Assembly: GCA_934663625.1 (NCBI GenBank)
Contig: CAKUKP010000080.1
Location: 1 to 13,371, forward strand
Source of the DNA: an uncultured Clostridia bacterium
Lineage (GTDB): Bacteria; Bacillota; Clostridia; Christensenellales; Aristaeellaceae
Direction of reading: 5' to 3'
DNA: 13,371 nt
Below, piece by piece: positions 6,891 to 13,371 of the stretch. The number at the start of each line of letters is the position of its first letter. The stretch's first letter is position 1. A program made the position numbers and the translations under genes. The notes beneath the pieces were generated by a model. It was given only the letters and a program-made list of their open reading frames with translations, made no database searches and was not told the DNA's origin.

Positions 6891-9209
6891 ATGTTGAGCA
6901 CAATCATCAAGCGCGACGGGCGCGAAGTGCCTTTCGATTCCGAAAAGATTTCTTCCGCGATCATGCGGGCATTTCAGGCCAGTCACAGCGCCAAAACGCA
7001 AATTACGGCGGATGAAATCACCCGTCAGGTAGTACAGAATCTGGATCGGAACGAATCCATCGGCGTACCCACCGTGGAGCAGGTGCAGGATATGGTTGAA
7101 AGCGTGCTGATCGAAAACGGATTTGTGCGCACCGCCAAGAGCTATATTCTCTATCGCGCGGAGCGCAGCCGCATTCGCGAAATGAACACGCGGCTGATGC
7201 GCATCTACGATGATATTACCAACAAAGCCGCCATCGATTCCGATATCAAGCGCGAAAACGCGAACATCAACGGCGATACCGCGATGGGCGCGATGCTGAA
7301 ATACGGTTCCGAGGGCGCGAAGCAATTCAACCTGATGTTCATGCTGAAGCCGGAGCACGCGGAAGCGCATCGCTGCGGCGATATCCATATCCACGATATG
7401 GATTTCCTCACGCTGACCACCACCTGCTGCCAGATCGATCTGATCAAGCTGTTCAAAAACGGCTTTTCCACCGGTCACGGCTACCTGCGTCCGCCGAAGG
7501 ACATTCGTTCCTATGCGGCGCTGGCGTGCATCGCGATTCAGGCGAACCAGAACGATCAGCACGGCGGTCAGAGCATCGTAAACTTCGATTACGCGATGGC
7601 GGACGGCGTGCGCCTGACCTTCATGAAGAATTACCGCGATAACATGAGCCGCGGTCTGGAGCTGCTGGACGGCGTTGAAAATCCTGATCAGGTGATGCGC
7701 ACGATCCTCGATCAGATCAAATCCGAAAAGAATCTCGTGCCCACGCTGGTACACAATCCCGAATACGCCGCCGTCGAAAAGGAAAAGCTTTCGGCGCTGG
7801 GCATCGCGGATGCTGATATCGATCGCATTCAGGCGTTCGCACAGAAGAAGGCGGAATCGGAAACCGATCGCGCCACCTATCAGGCGATGGAAGCGCTGAT
7901 TCACAATCTGAACACCATGAATTCCCGCGCGGGCGCGCAGGTGCCGTTTTCTTCCATCAATTACGGCATGGATACATCGCCCGAAGCGCGCATGGCGATC
8001 CGCAATCTGCTGCTTTCCACGCAGTCCGGACTGGGCAGCGGCGAAACGCCGATCTTCCCGATCCAGATTTTCCGCGTGAAGGAGGGCATTAATTACAACC
8101 CCGGCGAACCGAATTACGATCTGTTCAAGCTGGCGTGCGAAACCAGCGCAAAGCGCCTGTTCCCGAATTTCAGCTTTCAGGACGCGCCGTTCAACCTGCC
8201 CTATTATAAGGAAGGGCACCCCGAAACGGAAATCGCCTACATGGGCTGCCGCACGCGCGTGATGGCGAATCACTGCGATCCTGAACAGGAAATTTCCTAC
8301 GGGCGCGGCAATTTGAGCTTTACTTCGATCAATCTGCCCCGGCTGGCGATCAAGTCGAACCACAACATCGATGTATTCTTCGATCTGCTGGACAACATGG
8401 TTGCGCTGGTGATCGATCAGCTGATGGAGCGATTTGAAATCCAGGCGCGCAAGCTGGTGCGCAATTATCCGTTCCTGATGGGACAGGGCATCTGGCTGGA
8501 CAGCGATAAGCTGGGCTGGAACGATGAGGTTCGCTCCGTACTGCGCCACGGCACGCTTTCCGTGGGCTTCATCGGCCTTGCGGAATGCCTGAAGGCGCTG
8601 ATCGGCGAACACCACGGCGAGAGCGAGCGCGCGCAGAATCTGGGACTGGAAATCGTCGGCCACATGCGCGAACTGTGCGATCGCGCCACGAAGGAACTGG
8701 ATATGAACGTAACCCTGCTCGCCACGCCCGCGGAGGGACTTTCCGGACGCTTTGTGAAGATCGACCGCGAAAAGTACGGCGAAATTCCCGGCGTAACCGA
8801 TCGCGATTATTACACCAACAGCTTCCATGTGCCGGTATATTACGGCATCAGCGCCGCGAAGAAGATTCGCACCGAAGCCCCCTACCACGCGCTGACGAAC
8901 GCCGGACACATTTCCTATGTGGAGCTGGACGGCGATCCTTCGCAGAATCTGGAGGCGTTTGAAAAGATCGTGCGCCTGATGAAGGAATCCGGCATCGGCT
9001 ATGGTTCGATCAACCATCCGGTGGATCGCGATCCCGTTTGCGGCTTCAACGGCATCATCGGCGATACCTGCCCGCATTGCGGCCGCGAGGAAGGCGACGT
9101 TCGCTTCGAACGCATCCGCCGCATTACCGGCTATCTGGTGGGTACGCTGGATCGCTTCAACGATGCCAAGCGCAGCGAGGTCGCCGACCGCGTAAAGCAC
9201 GGTCTGTAA
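6891..9209 (+). CDS. nrdD: Class III anaerobic ribonucleoside-triphosphate reductase, copy A
   Basis: NrdD reduces ribonucleoside triphosphates to deoxy forms in anaerobes with a glycyl radical. The 772-residue protein starts at ATG 6891, with AGGAGG ending 11 nt upstream. Residues 1-92 form an ATP-cone (IIKRDGREVPFD..KI), the allosteric site. The catalytic core follows, with HIHD and Cys179-Cys180 (one of them the likely thiyl-radical cysteine), NQNDQHGGQS, and MGCRTRV. Near the C-terminus Cys717, Cys727 and Cys730 belong to the zinc site, and RITGYLVGT holds the probable radical Gly747, 25 residues from the end. This variant (ITGYLVGT) differs from the RTCGYIG form of copy B at 10902-13064. 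It has no adjacent nrdG in its own operon, so activation by the NrdG at 10347 or by one elsewhere is inferred. Transcription is monocistronic and probably NrdR-controlled. Family certain; substrate preference not readable. Confidence 0.93.
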   Translation: MLSTIIKRDGREVPFDSEKISSAIMRAFQASHSAKTQITADEITRQVVQNLDRNESIGVPTVEQVQDMVESVLIENGFVRTAKSYILYRAERSRIREMNTRLMRIYDDITNKAAIDSDIKRENANINGDTAMGAMLKYGSEGAKQFNLMFMLKPEHAEAHRCGDIHIHDMDFLTLTTTCCQIDLIKLFKNGFSTGHGYLRPPKDIRSYAALACIAIQANQNDQHGGQSIVNFDYAMADGVRLTFMKNYRDNMSRGLELLDGVENPDQVMRTILDQIKSEKNLVPTLVHNPEYAAVEKEKLSALGIADADIDRIQAFAQKKAESETDRATYQAMEALIHNLNTMNSRAGAQVPFSSINYGMDTSPEARMAIRNLLLSTQSGLGSGETPIFPIQIFRVKEGINYNPGEPNYDLFKLACETSAKRLFPNFSFQDAPFNLPYYKEGHPETEIAYMGCRTRVMANHCDPEQEISYGRGNLSFTSINLPRLAIKSNHNIDVFFDLLDNMVALVIDQLMERFEIQARKLVRNYPFLMGQGIWLDSDKLGWNDEVRSVLRHGTLSVGFIGLAECLKALIGEHHGESERAQNLGLEIVGHMRELCDRATKELDMNVTLLATPAEGLSGRFVKIDREKYGEIPGVTDRDYYTNSFHVPVYYGISAAKKIRTEAPYHALTNAGHISYVELDGDPSQNLEAFEKIVRLMKESGIGYGSINHPVDRDPVCGFNGIIGDTCPHCGREEGDVRFERIRRITGYLVGTLDRFNDAKRSEVADRVKHGL

Positions 9210-9255
9210 TTTAATTATCCATGTTTTCTTAGCGGAATATATGCCAGACGGCAAA

Positions 9256-9284
9256 AACAGCGCGGCTCTGCGAGTCACGCTGTT
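9256..9284 (-). terminator. Terminator of the metallopeptidase gene
   Basis: AACAGCG and CGCTGTT (9256-9262 and 9278-9284) form a 7-8 bp stem; its loop contains a small CTC/GAG stem. On the minus strand the stem runs into TTTTT, as in intrinsic terminators. It overlaps the TGA stop of the metallopeptidase gene and could also stop transcripts arriving from nrdD copy A. Confidence 0.6.
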
Positions 9285-10174
9285 TCCATTTTCCCATATT
9301 TTTCTTCCATTTCCTTCGTATGCGCGCGCAATAGCGCCAGCGCCCGCGCCTGAACGCAGGATAGCTGCGTTTGATCCGTATCCGCAAAATCGCGTTTGAT
9401 CCGCGCGGAAGCGATCGCATGGCTGTCGCCGGTTCTGCTTTCGTCCGCTTCCGATAGGAACTTCTGCAATCTTCCCAGATCGCTGGAATAATGCAGCTCC
9501 ACAAGCTTCGCCCGATATTCCAGCTCCGCGGGGGTAATGCCCGCAAATCGCTTCATATCTACGGTATGCTGCGCTTCGTGCTTCAGCAGTGAAACCTGAA
9601 ATCGCTCGCTTTCAAAATCATACGCCTGTTCAATGCAGTTGATCGTGCCGTCGGGCGAAGCCCAGCCGCCCGTTCCGTACCTGCCGAAGGTCAGATAATC
9701 CATCCAGCTTCGAAATACGAAGCCCTTGAGGATGTTGACGGTGTATTCCGCCGTTCCATCCGGCAGATCGACGCGGTATACGGTCGGCTGCGTTTCCCGC
9801 CAGATGTACGGGCCGTAATACCCCTGTGTTTTCCCGAAAAGCGCATGATAGCCCTTTTCTTCAAACGCCGATTGAAGTTTTTCCGTCAGAAGCGCCTCAT
9901 CCGCATCCGGCATATTCAAAAGCCGTTTCAGCTGCGTGCGGAGCTGATTGGCGGCGTCCGCCTCCGATACGCCGCAATAGAATACATCACGGAAATATAT
10001 CTGATACAGGCGCAGAATATCGTTGAGTGCATCCGGAATTTCAAACGTGCGGTATTTACAATCTTCAAAAATCGCGATATACGCGGGCAGAATATCCTTG
10101 AATTCCTCATGATCGCGCATATATGCAATGGCGCCCTTTATATCCCCATTCAGAAAAAACTGGCTGATCTGCAT
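9275..10174 (-). CDS. Putative zinc metallopeptidase of unrecognised family (HEAQH)
   Basis: The 299-residue product starts at ATG 10174, with GAGGGG 9 nt upstream; codons further upstream run into promoter sequence. At 199-203 it has HEAQH, an HExxH zinc-peptidase motif in a helix-like context (SLLKHEAQHTVD). Sixteen residues after it comes ELEYRAKLVE, in which E219-x-x-A222 could supply the third zinc ligand of a gluzincin. The N-terminal part (1-110) is helical; 130-190 looks like beta structure rich in Tyr, Trp and Gly. There is no signal peptide or membrane segment, so the protein is probably cytosolic. It stands alone between convergent nrdD copy A and the nrdDG operon. Neither its substrate nor any link to nucleotide metabolism can be read from the sequence. 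The metallopeptidase call rests mainly on the HExxH and ExxA spacing. Confidence 0.65.
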   Translation of the reverse strand: MQISQFFLNGDIKGAIAYMRDHEEFKDILPAYIAIFEDCKYRTFEIPDALNDILRLYQIYFRDVFYCGVSEADAANQLRTQLKRLLNMPDADEALLTEKLQSAFEEKGYHALFGKTQGYYGPYIWRETQPTVYRVDLPDGTAEYTVNILKGFVFRSWMDYLTFGRYGTGGWASPDGTINCIEQAYDFESERFQVSLLKHEAQHTVDMKRFAGITPAELEYRAKLVELHYSSDLGRLQKFLSEADESRTGDSHAIASARIKRDFADTDQTQLSCVQARALALLRAHTKEMEEKYGKMETA

Positions 10175-10235
10175 ATCCGCTATCCCCTCTATAAAATAAA
10201 AATGATAAAACGGTACAAATGATTTGTCTGATCCC

Positions 10236-10264
10236 ATGTTACCACATCGCCGAAAAGAACGCAA
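10236..10264 (-). promoter_or_regulatory. Possible promoter of the metallopeptidase gene
   Basis: On the minus strand TTGCGT (10264-10259), a 17-bp spacer and TAACAT (10241-10236) give a moderate sigma-A-like match. The leader would be about 55 nt and AT-rich. An alternative TTGTAC with TTTATA lies closer to the gene. Confidence 0.35.
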
Positions 10265-10315
10265 GAACAGCCACAGCGGTTCATGCCAAACTGCCGTGAC
10301 TGTCAACTGTCTTAT

Positions 10316-10340
10316 GATGCGCCGCCCTTCGCCGGCGATC
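10316..10340 (-). terminator. GC-rich hairpin after nrdG, weak terminator candidate
   Basis: Six bases after the nrdG stop, GAT plus CGCCG can pair with CGGCG plus ATC, with one bulged base and a loop of about 8 nt. No T-run follows, so it is not a classic intrinsic terminator; it may protect the 3' end of the nrdDG transcript or work with Rho. Confidence 0.3.
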
Positions 10341-10346
10341 CCAGCT

Positions 10347-10865
10347 TCATTCAATGTATTTTACGATTCTGCCCTCGCGCAGCGTGCGCCGCAAATCGAT
10401 CACGCGCTGATTGGCAGAGCCGCGAAACACCAGCGAAATATCCTTCAGCGATTCATCAAACCTGCCGTCCACCAGCACATCGATGCCGGCAAGCATCTTC
10501 TCCGTGCATTCGCAATGCGGATGATGGTCGGACAAAATATCCTCCAGCACATAGCCGGAATACGCCCAGATCGTCTTTTTCGGATAGGTTTTGCGAACGC
10601 GATCGATCAGCCCAACCAGTACGCGCTGGTTTTCCGGTTCAAACGGTTCGCCGCCCAGCAGGGTAAGCCCATCCACATAATCCGGACGCAGCGCATCGAT
10701 CAATTGCTGCTCGGTCTGATCCGTATACGGCTGGCCGTAGGTAAAGCACCACGTTTCCGGCTGAAAGCAGCCCTCGCAATGGTTCCGGCAGCCGGATACA
10801 AACAGCGTTACGCGCACGCCTTCGCCATCGGCGATATCCAGCGGTTTGATATTGGCATAATACAA
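10347..10865 (-). CDS. nrdG: Anaerobic ribonucleotide reductase activating protein (radical SAM)
   Basis: NrdG uses a 4Fe-4S cluster and S-adenosylmethionine to create the glycyl radical on NrdD. The protein has CRNHCEGC, the Cx3Cx2C cluster motif (Cys 26, 30, 33), GGEP at 70-73 for SAM binding, and the typical opening YYANIKPLDIADGEGVRVT. At 172 residues it has the normal NrdG length. I choose the TTG at 10865 as start: GGGGGAG (10880-10874) lies 8 nt upstream, and family members usually begin with M[YN]Y.NI. The GTG at 10874 would add three residues but overlaps the binding site. It lies 36 nt (27 nt by the GTG) after the nrdD copy B stop on the same strand, so the two form an nrdDG operon. 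Identity very sure; start fairly sure. Confidence 0.93.
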   Translation of the reverse strand: MYYANIKPLDIADGEGVRVTLFVSGCRNHCEGCFQPETWCFTYGQPYTDQTEQQLIDALRPDYVDGLTLLGGEPFEPENQRVLVGLIDRVRKTYPKKTIWAYSGYVLEDILSDHHPHCECTEKMLAGIDVLVDGRFDESLKDISLVFRGSANQRVIDLRRTLREGRIVKYIE

Positions 10866-10873
10866 TTTCGCCA

Positions 10874-10880
10874 CTCCCCC
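10874..10880 (-). promoter_or_regulatory. Ribosome binding site deciding the nrdG start
   Basis: GGGGGAG on the minus strand is 8 nt from the TTG at 10865, an ideal distance, but overlaps the GTG at 10874. It therefore favours TTG as the initiation codon. Confidence 0.6.
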
Positions 10881-10901
10881 ATCTTCCGCAGAGGCTTGAT
10901 T

Positions 10902-13064
10902 TTACAGATGCAGCACACGCTCTTTTATTTCCTGCGTTCTGCCCTGATTCCAGAACTGGGTTCCGATGTAGCCGCAGGTACGGCGGGCGACGTTCATCTT
11001 GTCCTGATCGGTGTTGCCGCACTTCGGGCAGGTCCAGACCAGCTTGCCGTCCTCGTCCTCCTGAATTTCAATTTCACCATCGTAGCCGCACACCTGGCAA
11101 TAATCGCTCTTGGTGTTCAATTCGGCATACATGATGTTATCATAGATGAAGCGGATGATCTGCAGCACCGCCTGGATGTTGTGCTGCATGTTCGGCACTT
11201 CCACATAGCTGATCGCGCCGCCGGTGGACAGCGCCTGAAACTGCGATTCAAACCGCAGCTTTTCAAACGCATCGATCTGTTCGGTAACATGCACATGATA
11301 GCTGTTGGTAATGTACGCCTTGTCCGTCACGCCCTCGATGATGCCGAAGCGCTTCTGCAGGCACTTGGCAAACTTATAGGTGGTGGATTCCAGCGGCGTG
11401 CCGTACAGACTGAAGAAGATATTCGTTTCCTTCTTCCATTCTTCGCACGCCTGATTCATGTGCCGCATGATTTCCAGCGCGAACGGCGTGGCGGAAGGAT
11501 CTGTATGGGATTTGCCGGTCATATACCGCACGCATTCATACAGCCCCGCATAGCCCAGCGAAATGGTGGAATAGCCGCCGTAGAGCAGCTTATCGATCTT
11601 TTCGCCCTTATCCAGACGGGCGATCGCGCCATCCTGCCAAAGGATCGGCGCGGCGTCGGACAGCGTGCCCTTCAGGCGGTTATGGCGGCACATCAGCGCG
11701 CGATAGCACAGCGCCAGCCGTTCATCGAATATCTTCCAGAATTTTTCCAGATTTCCGCCGGAGGAAAGCGCCACATCCACCAGATTGATGGTGACAACGC
11801 CCTGATTGAAGCGTCCGTAGAATTTATAATTGCCGTGTTCATCCTTCCATGCGTTCAGTGCGCTGCGGCAGCCCATCACGGGGAAGCAGTTGCCCTCCTT
11901 CAGCTCCTTCATTTTCTTTTCGGAGATATAATCGGGCACGAGCCGCTTGGCGGTGCATTTCGCCGCCAGCTTCGTAAGATACCAATACGGGGAATCCTCG
12001 GTAATGTTATCCTCTTCCAGCACATAAATCAGCTTCGGGAACGCCGGCGTTACCCATACGCCCACTTCGTTCTTCACGCCCTGATAGCGCTGTTCCAGCG
12101 TTTCTTCAATGATCATCGCGAGATCCGCCTTTTCCTGCGCGGACTTGGCTTCGTTCAGATACATAAATACCGTAACGAACGGTGCCTGACCATTCGTGGT
12201 CATCAGCGTAATCACCTGATACTGGATCGTCTGCACGCCCTTGCGCACCTCATCGCGCAGGCGGCGCTCCACGATCTGGTGCACCGTCGCATCATCGGGA
12301 TGCGCGCCCATGGCGGCGATTTCTTCCCGTACATCGCGCTTGATCTTTTCGCGGGAAATCTGTACGAACGGCGCAAGATGCGCCAGCGAAATGCTCTGGC
12401 CGCCGTACTGGTTGGAAGCCACTTGGGCGATGATTTGCGTTGCAATATTGCACGCGGTGGAAAAGCTGTGCGGCTTTTCGATCATCGTGCCGGAAATCAC
12501 GGTGCCGTTCTGCAGCATGTCCTCCAGATTCACCAGATCGCAATTGTGCATATGCTGGGCGTAATAATCACTGTCATGGAAATGAATGATGCCTTCCTCG
12601 TGCGCGCGCACGATATCCTCCGGCAGCAGCATGCGGCGCGTCAGATCGCGGCTGACCTCGCCCGCCATATAATCGCGCTGGACGCTGTTCACCGTGGGAT
12701 TCTTATTCGCATTTTCCTGCTTGGCTTCTTCATTATTGCATTCAATCAGCGAAAGGATCTGATTGTCCGTGGTGTTCGCGCGGCGAACCAGGCTGCGATT
12801 GTAGCGATAGCGAATATAGCTCTTCGCCACTTCGAACGCGCCGTGGCTCATGATATTGGTTTCCACCATATCCTGAATTTCCTCTACGGAAGGCGCGCGA
12901 TGCATTTCTTTGCACTTATCCTCCACAAAATGCGCGATATCCAGAATCTGCTGATGGCTGAGACATTCCGCCTCGCCGACCGTTGCATTTGCCTTTTCGA
13001 TCGCGGCGATAATTTTGCTGATGTCAAATACCACTTCTGAACCGTTGCGCTTGATGATCTTCAT
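10902..13064 (-). CDS. nrdD: Class III anaerobic ribonucleoside-triphosphate reductase, copy B
   Basis: This 720-residue reductase closely resembles the E. coli type in length and motifs. An ATP-cone occupies about 1-92 (IIKRNGSEVVFDISKI). HFHDSDYYAQHMHNCDLVN holds Cys175, the likely thiyl-radical residue (E. coli NrdD also uses Cys175, from memory). Then come SNQYGGQS, MGCRSALNAWKDE and GVVTINL. The C-terminal zinc site is complete (Cys656, Cys659, Cys679, Cys682), and RRTCGYIG contains the radical Gly698, 22 residues from the end. ATG 13064 has AGGAG about 8 nt upstream. nrdG follows on the same strand, so enzyme and activase are co-expressed. Its promoter carries phased NrdR-like boxes. 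It differs from copy A in the radical loop and in the zinc site, which suggests separate ancestry rather than a recent local duplication. Confidence 0.95.
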   Translation of the reverse strand: MKIIKRNGSEVVFDISKIIAAIEKANATVGEAECLSHQQILDIAHFVEDKCKEMHRAPSVEEIQDMVETNIMSHGAFEVAKSYIRYRYNRSLVRRANTTDNQILSLIECNNEEAKQENANKNPTVNSVQRDYMAGEVSRDLTRRMLLPEDIVRAHEEGIIHFHDSDYYAQHMHNCDLVNLEDMLQNGTVISGTMIEKPHSFSTACNIATQIIAQVASNQYGGQSISLAHLAPFVQISREKIKRDVREEIAAMGAHPDDATVHQIVERRLRDEVRKGVQTIQYQVITLMTTNGQAPFVTVFMYLNEAKSAQEKADLAMIIEETLEQRYQGVKNEVGVWVTPAFPKLIYVLEEDNITEDSPYWYLTKLAAKCTAKRLVPDYISEKKMKELKEGNCFPVMGCRSALNAWKDEHGNYKFYGRFNQGVVTINLVDVALSSGGNLEKFWKIFDERLALCYRALMCRHNRLKGTLSDAAPILWQDGAIARLDKGEKIDKLLYGGYSTISLGYAGLYECVRYMTGKSHTDPSATPFALEIMRHMNQACEEWKKETNIFFSLYGTPLESTTYKFAKCLQKRFGIIEGVTDKAYITNSYHVHVTEQIDAFEKLRFESQFQALSTGGAISYVEVPNMQHNIQAVLQIIRFIYDNIMYAELNTKSDYCQVCGYDGEIEIQEDEDGKLVWTCPKCGNTDQDKMNVARRTCGYIGTQFWNQGRTQEIKERVLHL

Positions 13065-13118
13065 GTTCCCGCTCCTAAATCATACATATTAGGCTCCTGC
13101 CCTCAACAAACGTTATAG

Positions 13119-13147
13119 ATTATACCATATTTATACCCAGAATTCAA
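13119..13147 (-). promoter_or_regulatory. Promoter of the nrdD copy B - nrdG operon
   Basis: On the minus strand TTGAAT (13147-13142), a 17-bp spacer and TATAAT (13124-13119) form a strong sigma-A-like promoter. Transcription would start near 13112, about 48 nt before the nrdD ATG. Confidence 0.75.
13122..13137 (-). promoter_or_regulatory. Degenerate NrdR-like box C of the nrdDG promoter
   Basis: On the minus strand this reads GGTATAAATATGGTAT. Only the right half fits the NrdR pattern (about 9 of 16), but ATATGGTATA is identical to the one in box B exactly 32 bp upstream. It reaches into the -10 box. It may be a third, weak NrdR site or chance. Confidence 0.35.
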
Positions 13148-13153
13148 TACGAT

Positions 13154-13169
13154 ATACCATATCTTGTGC
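13154..13169 (-). promoter_or_regulatory. NrdR-like box B of the nrdDG promoter
   Basis: GCACAAGATATGGTAT on the minus strand matches the NrdR pattern at 12 of 16 positions by my count. It starts 32 bp after box A and ends 6 bp before the -35 box, so bound repressor would contact the promoter. Confidence 0.55.
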
Positions 13170-13185
13170 AATTTAATATTCGTGT

Positions 13186-13201
13186 ATCCAATATATAGTC
13201 T
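13186..13201 (-). promoter_or_regulatory. NrdR-like box A of the nrdDG promoter
   Basis: AGACTATATATTGGAT on the minus strand matches the NrdR pattern at 13 of 16 positions by my count, including the whole central CTATATATTG core. It is the outermost of the three boxes. Confidence 0.6.
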
Positions 13202-13298
13202 TTATGAACTTCTGATTGCAGTTCCGCCGCCAATTATTATTTTTCCTTCATACCTTGTACATAAGGCGTGGATGCTTAACGAACTCGCAAATCGGGCA
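13202..13298. other. Non-coding or unresolved stretch between nrdDG control region and intron
   Basis: No gene, RNA or terminator is recognisable here. On the minus strand, the 3' exon of the intron, one frame stays open for about 30 codons and another for 16 before a stop. Either could be the end of an interrupted gene, but neither has a motif I recognise. Confidence 0.4.
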
Positions 13299-13371
13299 AT
13301 CGAGTAGGAGACTCTCCTAAGATAAAGAGCCGACCTCTCACACCACCGTGCGTACCGACCGGTACACGGCG
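13299..13371 (-). mobile_element. Group II intron, 3' end only (domains V and VI)
   Basis: Read on the minus strand, the window edge starts inside a domain V hairpin: CGCCGTG, TACC, loop GGTC, GGTA, the two-base bulge CG, CACGGTG. The first three bases CGC face GTG with the central G-U wobble expected for the catalytic triad. Domain VI follows (13335 to 13299): GGTCGGCTC pairs with GAGTCTCC, then TACTCGAT, with the branch-point A seven bases from the 3' end and the end AT fitting the intron consensus. GTGAGAGGTCGG and CCTACTCGAT are familiar from bacterial introns carrying an ltrA-type maturase. The maturase, if present, would lie beyond the right edge. It could equally be a truncated remnant. 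Confidence 0.7.

Noticed and set aside
6625..6903. 92-codon minus-strand frame between thyX and nrdD copy A
   Set aside because: It starts inside nrdD, crosses two plus-strand promoters and the NrdR boxes, and its product has no recognisable feature.
10281..10315. Repeated ACTGTC words and a TTGACA downstream of nrdG as a promoter
   Set aside because: No acceptable -10 box lies 16-18 bp from the TTGACA on the minus strand.
10224..13040. 938-codon open frame on the plus strand opposite nrdD copy B and nrdG
   Set aside because: It mirrors two certain genes, shows no conserved motif and has no ribosome binding site. The same holds for the frame at 6792-9278 opposite nrdD copy A and 9-938 opposite the secreted protein.
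13202..13298. Open frames of 16 and about 30 codons next to the intron as the end of an interrupted gene
   Set aside because: Too short to separate from chance without the 5' exon, which is outside the window.

Overview
The window looks like chromosomal DNA of an obligately anaerobic, Gram-positive-type bacterium, probably a gut or rumen clostridial lineage. The reasons are two oxygen-sensitive class III ribonucleotide reductases, a flavin-dependent thymidylate synthase, strong AGGAGG-type ribosome binding sites, sigma-A-like promoters, and secreted proteins with peptidoglycan-binding repeats and Pro/Glu/Thr-rich linkers. The assignment rests on protein style, not on a marker gene, so it is tentative. 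No tRNA, rRNA or CRISPR array was seen.

Left region (1-5104), cell envelope. A secreted protein of unknown function (minus strand, cut by the window edge) diverges from a very large secreted protein with a probable beta-propeller, four peptidoglycan-binding repeats, three Fn3-like domains and long acidic repeat linkers. The 188-bp space between them holds two facing promoter-like elements of the same unusual form (G.AACAAA, then CGTCWA at a 17-bp spacer). This suggests that one ECF-type sigma factor drives both genes.

Middle and right region (5173-13064), deoxynucleotide supply. In order: a tandem-domain ThyX-like thymidylate synthase (minus), a class III reductase nrdD copy A (plus), a putative zinc metallopeptidase (minus), and the operon nrdD copy B - nrdG (minus). 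NrdD reduces ribonucleoside triphosphates using a glycyl radical that NrdG installs; ThyX makes dTMP from dUMP. The two NrdD proteins are of clearly different subtypes and only one activase is present. Both nrdD promoters carry NrdR-box-like repeats set exactly 32 bp apart, so the repressor NrdR probably controls both. The metallopeptidase is the odd one out.

Right edge (13065-13371). Upstream of nrdD copy B are its promoter and three phased NrdR-like boxes. After a stretch with no recognisable gene, the last 73 bases look like the 3' end of a group II intron on the minus strand (domains V and VI); the rest of the element lies outside the window.
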